A DNA stretch of 64,000 nucleotides. Origin: Bacteroidota bacterium. Its GTDB lineage: Bacteria > Bacteroidota > Bacteroidia > NS11-12g > UBA955. The stretch lies in NCBI GenBank assembly GCA_027488835.1, contig JAIYAW010000001.1, positions 424,254 through 488,253 on the forward strand, given 5' to 3'. A model generated the notes under the pieces. The model saw only the letters and a list, made by a program, of their open reading frames with translations, was not told where the DNA came from and ran no database searches. Positions 30,291 through 41,357 of the stretch are shown piece by piece. Within the stretch, counting starts at the first letter, position 1. Each line of letters begins with the position of its first letter. The translations under genes and the position numbers were made by a program.

Positions 30291-30992
30291 ATGTTAAAAA
30301 ATTTATCAACACAAGAAATGCCACTGATGAATAAGGTGGGCACAGCAAAAGTGCAAGAAAAGCTACTTTTGCAGGGAAGACGGGCACTTTCGGAGATTGA
30401 ACTGTTAGCATTAATCTTAAATAACAGCGCAAATTGCAAATTATCCGTAGAAACAGCAACTAAAATTCTGAATTATTGCGGAAATAATTTGCAAGAATTG
30501 GCGCGACTATCTGTAGAAGAGTTATTATCTATAGATGGAATGACATTAAAGGGGGCATTGCGGCTATCTGCAGTTTTCGAACTTGCAAATAGGAAACAAG
30601 GAAACCTGTCCCTCAAAATAAAAATTAAAAAATCTATGGACGCCTATGAATTGTTTAGGCCTTATTTTTCAGATTTGGTTCATGAAGAATTTTATATGGC
30701 ATTTTTAAACAGGGCAAATCAAATAATACGGGTAGAATTGTTGAGTAAAGGCGGTATTAATGGAACTGTGGTTGACGTGAGAATAATTATGAATAGGGCG
30801 GTATTACATAAAGCTTCTGCAGTTATAGTTGCACACAATCATCCTTCCGAAAATTTATCGCCCAGTGATCAAGATAAAGCGTTAACAAAAAGATTAAAAG
30901 AAACTTGCAATCTTTTTGAAATGCAATTGATAGACCATGTTATCATGGGAAACCACCGTTATTTTAGTTTTGCCGATGAAGGAATCATTTAG
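30291..30992 (+). CDS. radC: RadC/JAB-domain DNA repair protein
   Basis: ARRALSEIELLALIL-type HhH region and AVIVAHNHPSENLSPSDQD JAMM motif. Confidence 0.92.
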   Translation: MLKNLSTQEMPLMNKVGTAKVQEKLLLQGRRALSEIELLALILNNSANCKLSVETATKILNYCGNNLQELARLSVEELLSIDGMTLKGALRLSAVFELANRKQGNLSLKIKIKKSMDAYELFRPYFSDLVHEEFYMAFLNRANQIIRVELLSKGGINGTVVDVRIIMNRAVLHKASAVIVAHNHPSENLSPSDQDKALTKRLKETCNLFEMQLIDHVIMGNHRYFSFADEGII

Positions 30993-31068
30993 TTTCACAA
31001 AAATGTGCATTTTAGGTTCAATTCTTTGACAATTATTAATTGAGAAAAGTGTAATTTTGTTTTTACAT

Positions 31069-33945
31069 ATGAGTAAGTTTGATGCCCGCTACACTATGCC
31101 TTTTGCTGATAGGCATATTGGTACTAGAAAAGAAGATTTAGCCGCAATGTTGTCGGTGATTGGCGTTAACAGTTTAGACGAGTTAATCGATAAAACTGTG
31201 CCATCAAATATCCGTTTAAAACAGCCATTGAACACAGGTGCGCCAATGAGCGAACAAGAGTTCTTGACTGAATTGAAAGGCGTAGCTTCTAAGAATGAAA
31301 TCTTTACCAATTATATTGGTATGGGATATTATAATACGTTAACTCCTTCTGTAGTACTTAGAAACATCATGGAAAATCCAGGTTGGTATACGGCTTACAC
31401 TCCGTATCAGGCTGAGATTGCTCAAGGTCGTTTAGAGGCGTTGTTAAATTTCCAAACCTTAGTGATTGAACTTTCAGGAATGGAGATCGCCAATGGTTCT
31501 TTGCTTGATGAAGCTACCGCTGCAGCGGAAGCAATGAATATGTTTAAAGGATTGTTAGACAGAAAACGCGTTGCCAACAAATATTTTGTTGATCAGCATA
31601 CTTTCCCTCAAACAATTGATGTTTTGTATACCCGTGCACAACCTGTTGGAATTGAAATCGTAATTGGTGATTTCAAAACCTTTACTCCTGATGATTCTTA
31701 CTTCGGAGCAATGGTACAATATCCAAACAATGTAGGAAGCATTGAAGATTATCGCGAATTCACTGCCAAATGTAAAGCGGCAAATGTAAAAACTTGTTTT
31801 GCTTCAGATTTAATGGCGTTGACATTGTTAACCCCTCCAGGTGAATTTGGTGCCGATTGTGTTGTAGGTAATTCTCAACGTTTTGGTGTTCCATTGGGAT
31901 ATGGTGGACCTCACGCTGCTTTCTTTGCTACTAAAGACGATTACAAAAGACAAATACCTGGTCGTATTATCGGTGTTTCTCAAGATCGTTTAGAAAATAG
32001 AGCTTTGCGTATGGCATTGCAAACCCGTGAACAACATATCAAACGTCAAAATGCAACAAGTAATATTTGCACAGCGCAAGTATTGTTAAGCATCATGGCA
32101 AGTATGTATGCCGTTTATCATGGTTCTGAGGGACTAAAAAACATTGCAGGCCGCATTCATGCACAAGCTAGATTATTGTCAGATTCATTGGCGGGATTAG
32201 GTTTCACAAATGAAAATGCAAACTACTTTGATACTTTGTACTTGAAATCATCTGTTTCTGCATCTACGGTAAAAACCATTGCTGAAAAACATAAAATCAA
32301 CTTACGCTATTTTGAAAATGGCAATATTGGTATTTCTGTTGACGAAACTACTACTGAAAGTGCTTTGCAAACTTTGGTAAATATTTTTGCTGAAGCTGCA
32401 AGTAAAACTGCGTCTACTGTAATTGGAAAGGATGCAGTTGTTGCTAACGTTTGGCCTTCTTGGGCGCAACGTACTTCTAATTATATGATGCACCCAGTTT
32501 TCAATAGTTACCACAGTGAACATGAAATGTTGCGTTATATCAAATCATTAGAAGCAAAAGATTTGAGCTTATGCCATAGCATGATTGCTTTGGGTAGCTG
32601 TACAATGAAATTGAATGCAACTACTGAAATGATTCCAGTTACTTGGCCTGAGTTTAATAGCTTGCATCCTTTTACTCCATTGGAACAAACAAAAGGATAT
32701 CAAGAAATTATTGAAAAACTTGACAAGGATCTAAGTGAAATTACTGGATTTGCCAAAATGAGTATGCAACCGAATTCAGGAGCTCAAGGTGAATATGCTG
32801 GCTTGATGGTTATTCGTGAGTACTTTAAAGACAAAGGTGAAGGACATAGAAATATTGCCTTAATTCCTTCTTCTGCGCATGGAACCAATCCTGCAAGTGC
32901 TGTGATGGCGGGAATGACAGTTGTTGTTACCAAATGTGATGACCACGGAAACATTGACGTTGCGGATATCAAAGAAAAAGCAGAATTGTACAAAGACAAT
33001 TTGGCTTGCTTAATGGTAACTTACCCAAGTACACATGGTGTATTTGAAAGTGCAATTATTGAAATTACAAATATCATTCATGAAAATGGAGGACAAGTGT
33101 ATATGGATGGTGCCAATATGAATGCCCAAGTAGGTTTAACGTCTCCGGGTATGATTGGTGCAGACGTTTGTCACTTGAATTTGCATAAAACTTTCTGTAT
33201 TCCTCATGGTGGTGGTGGACCAGGTGTTGGACCAATTGGTGTTGCGGCACATTTGGCTCCTTTCTTGCCAGGACATTCTGTGGTGAATATGGCTGGTGAT
33301 AAAGCCATGCGTGCAGTGAGTGCTGCTCCTTGGGGTAGTGCAAGTATTTTGTTAATTTCCTATGCTTACATCAAAATGATGGGTGGCGAAGGATTGACAG
33401 AAGCTACCAAGCATGCCATTTTAAATGCAAATTATATCAAAGCTAGATTGGAACATGAATATCCAATTTTATATACTGGAGAATCTGGATTTGCAGCGCA
33501 TGAAATGATCTTGGATACACGCAAATTCAAAACTTCAGCACATGTTGAAGCGGAAGATATTGCAAAACGTTTGATGGATTATAATTTCCATGCTCCAACG
33601 TTGAGTTTCCCAGTTGCAGGTACTTTAATGGTTGAACCTACCGAAAGCGAAAGCAAAGAAGAGTTAGATCGTTTTTGTGATGCCATGTTGAGCATTCGCG
33701 AAGAAATTAGAGAAATCGAAAACGGAACCCAAGATGCGGAAGTGAATGTATTGAAAAATGCACCTCATACAGCTACTGAGGTAATTGGCGACAATTGGAG
33801 TTATAACTATAGCCGTGAAAAAGCTGCGTTCCCATTGCCTTATGTAAAAGCAAACAAATTTTGGCCAACTGTTGCCCGTGTAAACAGCACCTATGGCGAC
33901 AGAAATTTGATTTGTGCATGCGTTCCAGTTGAAGCATACGCTTAA
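31069..33945 (+). CDS. gcvP: Glycine dehydrogenase (decarboxylating), single-chain
   Basis: [32 protein letters not shown]-lysine region, about 958 aa. Confidence 0.96.
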   Translation: MSKFDARYTMPFADRHIGTRKEDLAAMLSVIGVNSLDELIDKTVPSNIRLKQPLNTGAPMSEQEFLTELKGVASKNEIFTNYIGMGYYNTLTPSVVLRNIMENPGWYTAYTPYQAEIAQGRLEALLNFQTLVIELSGMEIANGSLLDEATAAAEAMNMFKGLLDRKRVANKYFVDQHTFPQTIDVLYTRAQPVGIEIVIGDFKTFTPDDSYFGAMVQYPNNVGSIEDYREFTAKCKAANVKTCFASDLMALTLLTPPGEFGADCVVGNSQRFGVPLGYGGPHAAFFATKDDYKRQIPGRIIGVSQDRLENRALRMALQTREQHIKRQNATSNICTAQVLLSIMASMYAVYHGSEGLKNIAGRIHAQARLLSDSLAGLGFTNENANYFDTLYLKSSVSASTVKTIAEKHKINLRYFENGNIGISVDETTTESALQTLVNIFAEAASKTASTVIGKDAVVANVWPSWAQRTSNYMMHPVFNSYHSEHEMLRYIKSLEAKDLSLCHSMIALGSCTMKLNATTEMIPVTWPEFNSLHPFTPLEQTKGYQEIIEKLDKDLSEITGFAKMSMQPNSGAQGEYAGLMVIREYFKDKGEGHRNIALIPSSAHGTNPASAVMAGMTVVVTKCDDHGNIDVADIKEKAELYKDNLACLMVTYPSTHGVFESAIIEITNIIHENGGQVYMDGANMNAQVGLTSPGMIGADVCHLNLHKTFCIPHGGGGPGVGPIGVAAHLAPFLPGHSVVNMAGDKAMRAVSAAPWGSASILLISYAYIKMMGGEGLTEATKHAILNANYIKARLEHEYPILYTGESGFAAHEMILDTRKFKTSAHVEAEDIAKRLMDYNFHAPTLSFPVAGTLMVEPTESESKEELDRFCDAMLSIREEIREIENGTQDAEVNVLKNAPHTATEVIGDNWSYNYSREKAAFPLPYVKANKFWPTVARVNSTYGDRNLICACVPVEAYA

Positions 33946-33966
33946 GAATTAATATTTTCATATTTT

Positions 33967-33993
33967 AAAAAGGCGTCAATTGGCGCCTTTTTT
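33967..33993. terminator. Terminator after gcvP
   Basis: aaaaaggcgtcaattggcgcctttttt. Confidence 0.85.
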
Positions 33994-34250
33994 GTTTTGA
34001 GCCATCCTCTGTGTATGAAAGCTAGAAACTATCGAATTTATAGGCATTGTCGTGAAAATTAAAAAAATTGCGTTACACAATTGATATACTTGAATGAAAC
34101 ATAACACTCCAATTTTAATTAAAATTCAAAATGGAATTCAATTTAGTTATTAAATAACGCCAATGTAATTTAATTTATATCACTTGTTTATAATGTATTG
34201 TTATTTTGAATTGTCATATTTTTTTTTCATATTTGATATTAAAATAATTT

Positions 34251-36389
34251 ATGATGAAAAAAATACTACCATTATTTATTCTCCTTTTCAGCTTGAATGC
34301 TGTGGTTGCTCAAAATAGGGCTTTGAACTTTGACGGGGTTGACGATTATATACTCGTCGCGGGAAGCAGCTCCTTGAGTCCATCAAAAATCACTTGTGAA
34401 ACTTGGGTTTATATTAAAGATTTTACGACTACTCCTTGCGGAGACTGTGCGCCTATCATTTGGGAACAAGGAAATGCCTATAGATTTGGAACTGGCAATG
34501 GTCAAATTGTTCATTTGCAATTAATGAACAGCTCAACCGTTGTTTCTTTAAATAGTTCAGCCCAATTAACAGCCAATGCTTGGAATCACATTGCTGGAAC
34601 TTTTGACGGTTCTAAAATGAAAATTTATATCAATGGAGTCTGTAAAGATTCTAGTTCAGGCTCTTTTTCGATTTCATATTCAGGTACCAACGATGTTTGG
34701 ATTGCAGACCCTAAAACAGGTTTTAATGGAACATTAGAAGAAACTCGAATTTGGGATTATGCCCGTTCAGAAGCACAAATCAAAGAAGGGATGTATAAAA
34801 AATTCCCAAGTAATCAATCCGGTTTAATGTTGCAATATAGTTATGAAGATGGTGTGCCCTACAAAGTGAATACAACTGTTTCGAGTATTGCTGACAATTC
34901 CAGTTATTCAAACACAGGCGGAGTGAATGATTTTAGAATGACAGATTCAACTTCGAATTTTGTTTTAGGAAGATCATTCTGCGATACCATTGCGTATGCT
35001 AAATTTTCGTTAGGGAGATGTGTGAGCTACCAGTTTCCTTCCAAAAAGAAAACTGTTTACAAATCTGGTGTTTATCAGGACACAATTATGTCTTACAGGG
35101 GTTGTGATTCTGTAATGACAATTAATTTAACCATCTTAAAACCTTCGTCTACAAATATTACCATTGTTCAATGTGATTCGTTCATATTGCCTATGAATAA
35201 AACGGTAGTTAAAAAATCAGGTAAATATTCTGAGAAAACACGAAATGCGGTAGGTTGTGACAGTGTAATTTCCTATTCCGTAACAATTATTAAAAAGGAT
35301 ACAACTTATTTTTCACTCATCGGCTGTTCTTCGGTAACATTAAAAAACAAGTTGAAAACGGTAGTATATAAAAGTGGATTGTATATAGATTCTCTTAAAG
35401 GATACAAAGGTTGTGATAGTTTTGTGAGATATACCGTTCTTGTCAAAAAACCTTCATTTGTAAAGCGCACCTTAAAGATTTGTAAATTTTTGGTATGTCC
35501 TTCAAATATCAATAAAGTATTTAAAAAACCAGGTATTTATAATGATACTTTAGTCAATGCGGTAGGCTGCGATAGTGTCATAGAGTATACTTTAAATTCT
35601 GCAACTTCTTCTAGTATAGTAGATTTAACCACTTGTGCCGCTGTGAAAAGTCCTTCAAAAAAATATACTTGGACAAAATCTGGAACTTATAAAGACACTT
35701 TGCTAAATAAAAATACTGCGGGTTGCGATAGTTTTATTACAATGAATCTTACGATCAATAGTCCAACCACTCAGAACCTAAAAGTAACAAATTGTCGTTC
35801 ATATACAACTCCTTCTGGCCGACATACAGTAACAAATACCTCATTTGTAAATGATACTTTGAGAACAAAAGGAGGATGTGATAGTGTGATTTTAACCATT
35901 GATGTAACCATCAATAATGTCAATACAAATACAACACGTTCAATGAACACACTGTCGGCAATTACAGCGAATAGTACTGCATTGTTTCAATGGTTAGATT
36001 GCGACAATGCGTATGCTACAATAGCCAGTGAAAACAATAAAGATTATACCCCTGCAAAAGATGGTAAATATGCGGTTGAAGTAACGGAGAGTAGCTGTAA
36101 AGACACTTCTATCTGTGTTACTTTTGCAATTAACGGCATTAAAATGCTCGATAAATCAACATTGAACATTGCGCCAAATCCATCAAAAGGACAATTTACA
36201 ATTAACTCATTGTCGTTGATTCATAACGCTAAGGTTACATTGATTAGTGCGCAAGGTCAATTGATTCAGACTTGGAATTTTGCTGAGTTAAAACAATCAA
36301 AATTAAATGTACAAGTTGCTGGGGGAGTATATTACTTGAATATTGAGTCTGCTGAAGGTCAATATCACACTTCTATTATTTTTGAATAA
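34251..36389 (+). CDS. Secreted LamG/concanavalin-like protein with six GCDS repeats and T9SS type A C-terminal domain
   Basis: Signal peptide; ALNFDGVDDYILVAGSSSLSPSKITCETWVYIK LamG; repeated GCDS(V/F); C-term LNIAPNPSKGQFTINS...GGVYYLNIESAEGQYHTSIIFE. Confidence 0.88.
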   Translation: MMKKILPLFILLFSLNAVVAQNRALNFDGVDDYILVAGSSSLSPSKITCETWVYIKDFTTTPCGDCAPIIWEQGNAYRFGTGNGQIVHLQLMNSSTVVSLNSSAQLTANAWNHIAGTFDGSKMKIYINGVCKDSSSGSFSISYSGTNDVWIADPKTGFNGTLEETRIWDYARSEAQIKEGMYKKFPSNQSGLMLQYSYEDGVPYKVNTTVSSIADNSSYSNTGGVNDFRMTDSTSNFVLGRSFCDTIAYAKFSLGRCVSYQFPSKKKTVYKSGVYQDTIMSYRGCDSVMTINLTILKPSSTNITIVQCDSFILPMNKTVVKKSGKYSEKTRNAVGCDSVISYSVTIIKKDTTYFSLIGCSSVTLKNKLKTVVYKSGLYIDSLKGYKGCDSFVRYTVLVKKPSFVKRTLKICKFLVCPSNINKVFKKPGIYNDTLVNAVGCDSVIEYTLNSATSSSIVDLTTCAAVKSPSKKYTWTKSGTYKDTLLNKNTAGCDSFITMNLTINSPTTQNLKVTNCRSYTTPSGRHTVTNTSFVNDTLRTKGGCDSVILTIDVTINNVNTNTTRSMNTLSAITANSTALFQWLDCDNAYATIASENNKDYTPAKDGKYAVEVTESSCKDTSICVTFAINGIKMLDKSTLNIAPNPSKGQFTINSLSLIHNAKVTLISAQGQLIQTWNFAELKQSKLNVQVAGGVYYLNIESAEGQYHTSIIFE
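35019..35914 (+). repeat. Six degenerate ~50-aa coding repeats (C...KSGxYxDT...GCDS(V/F)...)
   Basis: GCDS occurs in SYRGCDSV, NAVGCDSV, GYKGCDSF, NAVGCDSV, NTAGCDSF, TKGGCDSV. Confidence 0.85.
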
Positions 36390-36407
36390 TATCAACATCA
36401 ACTACAT

Positions 36408-36435
36408 AAAAAAGGCGCCAATTGGCGCCTTTTTT
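36408..36435. terminator. Terminator between LamG gene and thiamine pyrophosphokinase
   Basis: aaaaaaggcgccaattggcgcctttttt perfect palindrome; nearly identical to 33967-33993. Confidence 0.85.
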
Positions 36436-36440
36436 ATGCC

Positions 36441-37106
36441 TTAATCCCAGCATTCCATCATTAACAAATGCCCAGTTTCGTAGGTGATGGAAACAAAACC
36501 ATCGGCCTCCACTTCATTTGAGCTGCTTGTGCTAAAAGGCAATTGCAAATCGTGGTTAGCCATGTTGTATGCCAAGTTTTCTGTATGTATTCCGGTAGCT
36601 GTTCCAACAGGGAATATAGAAATCTTGGTTCCTTTTTGATACCATTTTTTAAATGCGTTTGGCAATACATAAACCCTTGAATGGTTGTCAATTACACCCA
36701 ATGTTATTTGGGAATGGTATTGCGATAAGGTAAATAGATTATTAAAATGGTGATCCTGTCTTTTGCCCGTTGCCCAAATGATATTTGCAGCAGGGAATCC
36801 TTTTTCAATTAAAAATTCAATGCCTTTTTGTAAATCAGTTTTGTTTTGATCTGGGGTATGAACTTTTTGTATGTGCTGTAAGTGAGGTATTTCTGTAATA
36901 TCTATGTCATTGCCTGAATCAAAATCGCCAAGCCAAGCATCGAATTTTATTTGCTTTTCTAAAACCCTGTGAATGGCGCCATCGAGCACCAACACAAACG
37001 GCGACCATTCCATAAGTTGATCCAGTAAATCATCTGAGCAAGCTTCCCCATTTGCAATAATCAAAGCAGGTTCTTGGTCATCTCTTACTATATGGTGCGA
37101 ACTCAT
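36441..37106 (-). CDS. Thiamine pyrophosphokinase
   Basis: VLVLDGAIHRV, DAWLGDFDSG, DQNKTDLQKGIEFLIEKG, GKRQDHHFNNLF. Confidence 0.88.
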   Translation of the reverse strand: MSSHHIVRDDQEPALIIANGEACSDDLLDQLMEWSPFVLVLDGAIHRVLEKQIKFDAWLGDFDSGNDIDITEIPHLQHIQKVHTPDQNKTDLQKGIEFLIEKGFPAANIIWATGKRQDHHFNNLFTLSQYHSQITLGVIDNHSRVYVLPNAFKKWYQKGTKISIFPVGTATGIHTENLAYNMANHDLQLPFSTSSSNEVEADGFVSITYETGHLLMMECWD

Positions 37107-37224
37107 GATGCAAAAATGGGTAATCTTGAATGAAATAAGATGTATTTTATCTAAAAAGAATAAAAAATCCCACCAAAAAGAAAAAATAGCGCGAATTTTG
37201 AAGTAAATTATCCGTTATAAAATT

Positions 37225-38775
37225 ATGATACCACATATTCTTTGGGCCGACGACGAAATTGACTTACTAAAACCTCATATTTTATTTCTTGAGGGAAAAG
37301 GATATAAAGTTACCAGTGTTAACAGCGGCAGAGATGCCATTGATGCCGTAAAGAAATCTGAATATGATTTGGTGTTTCTTGACGAAAATATGCCAGGTAT
37401 TTCTGGACTCGATGCGCTTGCGCAGATCAAACAAGATAGACCCAACATCCCGGTTATTATGATTACGAAAAACGAGGAAGAACACATTATGGAAGAAGCA
37501 ATTGGCAGTAAAATTGCCGATTATCTAATAAAACCTGTTCACCCAAATCAAATTCTCTTGAGTATCAAAAAGAATTTAGATGAAAAACGATTGGTAAGCC
37601 AAATGACAACCCAAGGATATCAGCGCGAATTCATGCAAATTGGCATGACTGTTTCTGATAAATTGAGCTTTGAAGAATGGAAAGAGGTATATAAAAAATT
37701 AGTTTTTTGGGAAATTGGTTTAGATCAAACCAATGAAGAAGGCATGAAAGAGGTTTTTGAAACGCAAAAATCTGATGCCAATAGAAACTTTTCACGCTTC
37801 GTAAATGACAATTATAACCGTTTGGTGAACAAATCAAACGATGAAATTATCATGAGTCATAATCTTTTTAGGAAAGTGGTGAATCCATTGCTCGATGACG
37901 ATTTGCCTGTTTTTATGGTAGTTTTAGATAACCTTCGTTTCGATCAATGGAGGGCAATTTCTGAAACTTTGGGCGAAAACTTCAGAATTGACAATGAAGA
38001 CATTTACATGAGCATTTTGCCAACCACTACGCAATATTGTAGAAATGCAATTTTTAGTGGTATGATGCCGTTAGATATCGAAAAAACTTTCCCCGATAAA
38101 TGGAGCAACGATGAAGACGAAGGCGGAAAAAACATGTACGAAAAGGAATTTTTGGAAGAACAATTAAAGCGTTTGCGCCGAAATATTAAGTTTGGGTATA
38201 CAAAAATTACCAATTTAGAAAACGCCAAACACCTTCCAGATGCCGTTCCAAATATGTGGCAAAACAAGTTAAATGTAATCGTTTATAATTTCGTAGATAA
38301 CTTCTCCCACGCCAGAACCGACGTGCACATTGTGCGCGAATTGGCCGAAAATGAAGCTGCTTACAGAAATGTAATGGCAACTTGGTTTAAACATTCGCCA
38401 CTTTGGGAAGCCCTCAAGAGAATTAGCGAAAAACCTTGTCGCTTGGTAATTACCACAGACCACGGTAGTATCCGTGTGAAAGACCCAATTAAAATTGTTG
38501 GCGATAAAAACGTGAATAAAAACTTGCGCTACAAACAAGGCAAGAATATTACGTATAATCCGAAAGAAGTTTTTGAAGCCAAAAAACCACACGATATTTA
38601 TTTGCCATTGCAGCATTTGAGCAGCGTGTTCGTTTTTGCAAAAGAGAACGATTTCTTTGCTTATCCAAACAACTATAATTACTATGTGAATTACTACAAA
38701 AACACCTTTCAACACGGCGGAATTAGCTTAGAAGAAATGTGTTGCCCATTGGTTACGCTTACGGCAAAACCATAA
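37225..38775 (+). CDS. porX: T9SS-associated response regulator PorX (receiver + PglZ/alkaline-phosphatase-like domain)
   Basis: IPHILWADDEIDLLKPHILFLEGKGY receiver domain; C-terminal PglZ-like VFMVVLDNLRFDQWR...LVITTDHGSIRVKDP. Confidence 0.93.
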   Translation: MIPHILWADDEIDLLKPHILFLEGKGYKVTSVNSGRDAIDAVKKSEYDLVFLDENMPGISGLDALAQIKQDRPNIPVIMITKNEEEHIMEEAIGSKIADYLIKPVHPNQILLSIKKNLDEKRLVSQMTTQGYQREFMQIGMTVSDKLSFEEWKEVYKKLVFWEIGLDQTNEEGMKEVFETQKSDANRNFSRFVNDNYNRLVNKSNDEIIMSHNLFRKVVNPLLDDDLPVFMVVLDNLRFDQWRAISETLGENFRIDNEDIYMSILPTTTQYCRNAIFSGMMPLDIEKTFPDKWSNDEDEGGKNMYEKEFLEEQLKRLRRNIKFGYTKITNLENAKHLPDAVPNMWQNKLNVIVYNFVDNFSHARTDVHIVRELAENEAAYRNVMATWFKHSPLWEALKRISEKPCRLVITTDHGSIRVKDPIKIVGDKNVNKNLRYKQGKNITYNPKEVFEAKKPHDIYLPLQHLSSVFVFAKENDFFAYPNNYNYYVNYYKNTFQHGGISLEEMCCPLVTLTAKP

Positions 38776-38819
38776 TTAATTTTTCATAAAACGCAATCTA
38801 TCATTATTAATTATCCATA

Positions 38820-39275
38820 ATGTCCATCGATAAAACATACACGTTAATTGCCAACGAATCAGAAATTGATAGGGTAGTACAATTGTTATTTACCATTGAA
38901 CCCTTTCCTCAGGTAATTTGTTTTCGGGGGGATTTGGGCGCCGGAAAGACTACGCTCATTAAGAAAATTTGTGCAAAGCTTGGTTATTCGGGAGAAGTGA
39001 GTAGTCCAACTTATGGATTGGTAAACCCTTATCCTATAGATAATCACGAGGGAACCATTTATCACTCCGATTGGTACAGAATTAAAGACCTAGATGAATT
39101 GTACGACTCAGGAATTGAAGACAATTTATATGCACCCAACAGCACTTGGCTCATTGAATGGCCCCAAGTGGGGATGGAAATTCTGATGGGATTTCATTTG
39201 GTGGATATTGAAATTAACCACCTCGAAAATTCAAGAAGCTATTTAATAACGGATTATCCGTTATACACATTTTAA
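38820..39275 (+). CDS. tsaE: tRNA threonylcarbamoyladenosine biosynthesis ATPase TsaE
   Basis: FRGDLGAGKTTLIKKICAKLGY, SSPTYGLVN, HSDWYRIKDLDEL. Confidence 0.92.
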   Translation: MSIDKTYTLIANESEIDRVVQLLFTIEPFPQVICFRGDLGAGKTTLIKKICAKLGYSGEVSSPTYGLVNPYPIDNHEGTIYHSDWYRIKDLDELYDSGIEDNLYAPNSTWLIEWPQVGMEILMGFHLVDIEINHLENSRSYLITDYPLYTF

Positions 39276-40043
39276 TTAGTCAACTGCCAAGTTGGCCCAC
39301 GTAGGACAATGGTCTGAATGCTTTGCATTGGCATCAATTCCCGAAGAGATAATAGTGGGTGCTAAGGTGTTTGAAACACTCACATAGTCAATTCTCCAAC
39401 CTTTATTATTTGCTCTTGCGTTTGCCCTGAAACTCCACCATGTATAATTATGGGGTTCTGGATTCAATGTTCTAAATGAATCTGTATAACCAGAATTGAA
39501 CCATTTTGTCATCCATTCTCTTTCTTCAGGTAAGAAACCAGTGCTGTTTTTATTGCTTACTGGATCGTGAATGTCAATAGCGTGATGACAAATGTTATAA
39601 TCGCCGCAAACCACCAAATTTGGAATTTGGTTTCTTAGATTAGTGGCATAATCGTAAAAGTAATTCAAGAAGTCGAACTTGATGTTTTGACGGTCATCGC
39701 CGCTGGTTCCACTTGGGAAATAGGCTGAAATGACACTTCCCCATTGAAAGTCAAGCCTGATTACACGTCCCTCAAAATCAAAAAGTTCATTTTCACAACC
39801 GTAAACCACGTTGGTAGGTTTGTGCTTTGAAATAATTCCTACACCGCTGTACCCTTTTTTTTGTGCTGAAAACCAGTAACAATTGTAGCCCATTTCTTCT
39901 AACGGAACTTGGTCAATTTGCTCTGGAAGCGCCTTTAGTTCTTGAAAGCAAACAATATCGGCTCTCTCAGCCATTAAATATTCATAAAGTCCTTTGGTTG
40001 TTGCACTGCGAATACCGTTTACGTTGTAAGAAATAATTTTCAT
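39276..40043 (-). CDS. Exodeoxyribonuclease III / AP endonuclease
   Basis: MKIISYNVNGIRSA, CFQELKALPEQ, RIDYVSVSNTL...SDHCPTWANL. Confidence 0.93.
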   Translation of the reverse strand: MKIISYNVNGIRSATTKGLYEYLMAERADIVCFQELKALPEQIDQVPLEEMGYNCYWFSAQKKGYSGVGIISKHKPTNVVYGCENELFDFEGRVIRLDFQWGSVISAYFPSGTSGDDRQNIKFDFLNYFYDYATNLRNQIPNLVVCGDYNICHHAIDIHDPVSNKNSTGFLPEEREWMTKWFNSGYTDSFRTLNPEPHNYTWWSFRANARANNKGWRIDYVSVSNTLAPTIISSGIDANAKHSDHCPTWANLAVD

Positions 40044-40100
40044 TGCCTCAAAAATAGGGAAAAAAGTAAGAGTTAAAAACCGAATCCGTATCTTTGTACC

Positions 40101-41267
40101 ATGTCTGATAAATATTCTCGTAGGGGAGTTTCTTCACAAAAAGAAGATGTACACAACGCCATCAAAAACATAGATAAAGGATTGTTTCCAAAAGCGTTTT
40201 GTAAGGTTATTCCCGATTACTTGAGCAACGATCCAAACGCTTGTACCATTGTTCATGCCGATGGCGCTGGAACAAAAAGCAGTTTGGCTTATATTTATTG
40301 GAAAGAAACTGGCGATATGTCGGTTTGGAAGGGCATTTCTCAAGATGCCATAGTAATGAATACCGACGATTTGCTTTGTGCAGGATTAACAGGCCCGTTT
40401 TTATTGTCGAGTACCATTGGTAGAAACAAAAATCTAATTCCAGGTGAAGTGATTTCTTCTTTGATTGAGGGATCAGAAATGTTTTGCCAAAGCATGCGTG
40501 AGCATGGCATTGAAATTCATGCAACAGGTGGTGAAACTGCCGATGTGGGTGATTTGGTTCGCACAATTATTGTTGATTCAACTTTGGTTGCTCATGGAAA
40601 GCGTTCAGATATTATTGACAATTCGAATATTGCCGATGGACAAGTAATTGTTGCGTTTTCTAGTTACGGCCAAGCAACTTACGAAACTGAATACAACGGT
40701 GGAATGGGTAGCAACGGTTTAACCAGTGCCCGCCATGATGTTTTTTCAAAAGAATACCGCGAAAAATATCCTGAATCTTATAACACAGATTTACCTGAAG
40801 ATGTGGTTTACTGCGGCAATATGAAACTTACCGATTCAGTTGAAGGGTCTCCTTTGAATGCCGGTAAATTGGTTTTGTCGCCTACCAGAACCTATGCCCC
40901 AATTATTAAAAAGATATTTGACGAGTGCAGTAGGGAAGTGGTGAAAGGAATGATTCACTGTTCGGGTGGAGCACAAACCAAAGTGTTGCATTTTGCCGAT
41001 AACGTGCACATTTCCAAAAACGATTTCTTGCCAATTCCTCCTTTGTTTGAATTGATTAAAAATCAAAGCGGTACCGATTGGAGAGAAATGTTCCAAGTAT
41101 TTAATATGGGACATCGTTTAGAAATATACACCGATGTAAAATCAGCAGAAACCATGATTGCCATCTCTAAATCGTTTGGGGTAGAGGCAAAAATCATTGG
41201 TTTTGTTGAGGGACATTCTGGCAAGAAATTAACCATTTCTGGTGCTTGGGGCGAATTGGTTTACTAA
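40101..41267 (+). CDS. purM: Phosphoribosylformylglycinamidine cyclo-ligase (AIR synthase)
   Basis: HADGAGTKSSLAYIYWKETGD, DAIVMNTDDLLCAGLTGPFLLSSTIGRN, ATGGETADVGDLVRT. Confidence 0.9.
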   Translation: MSDKYSRRGVSSQKEDVHNAIKNIDKGLFPKAFCKVIPDYLSNDPNACTIVHADGAGTKSSLAYIYWKETGDMSVWKGISQDAIVMNTDDLLCAGLTGPFLLSSTIGRNKNLIPGEVISSLIEGSEMFCQSMREHGIEIHATGGETADVGDLVRTIIVDSTLVAHGKRSDIIDNSNIADGQVIVAFSSYGQATYETEYNGGMGSNGLTSARHDVFSKEYREKYPESYNTDLPEDVVYCGNMKLTDSVEGSPLNAGKLVLSPTRTYAPIIKKIFDECSREVVKGMIHCSGGAQTKVLHFADNVHISKNDFLPIPPLFELIKNQSGTDWREMFQVFNMGHRLEIYTDVKSAETMIAISKSFGVEAKIIGFVEGHSGKKLTISGAWGELVY

Positions 41268-41357
41268 TTTTCAAACAATACTTACGGTTGAACAATGGTA
41301 TCATCTTTTGAACGTTATTAATAAGTAACTTTATCAAATTCAAAACGTTTTAAAATT

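Noticed and set aside
30993-31068. Glycine riboswitch before gcvP
   Set aside because: The gap is about 75 nt, AT-rich, with no glycine aptamer consensus visible.
40134-40647. Additional ORFs overlapping purM on both strands
   Set aside because: purM is unambiguous over this span. The alternative frames are Cys/Arg/His-rich shadow translations.
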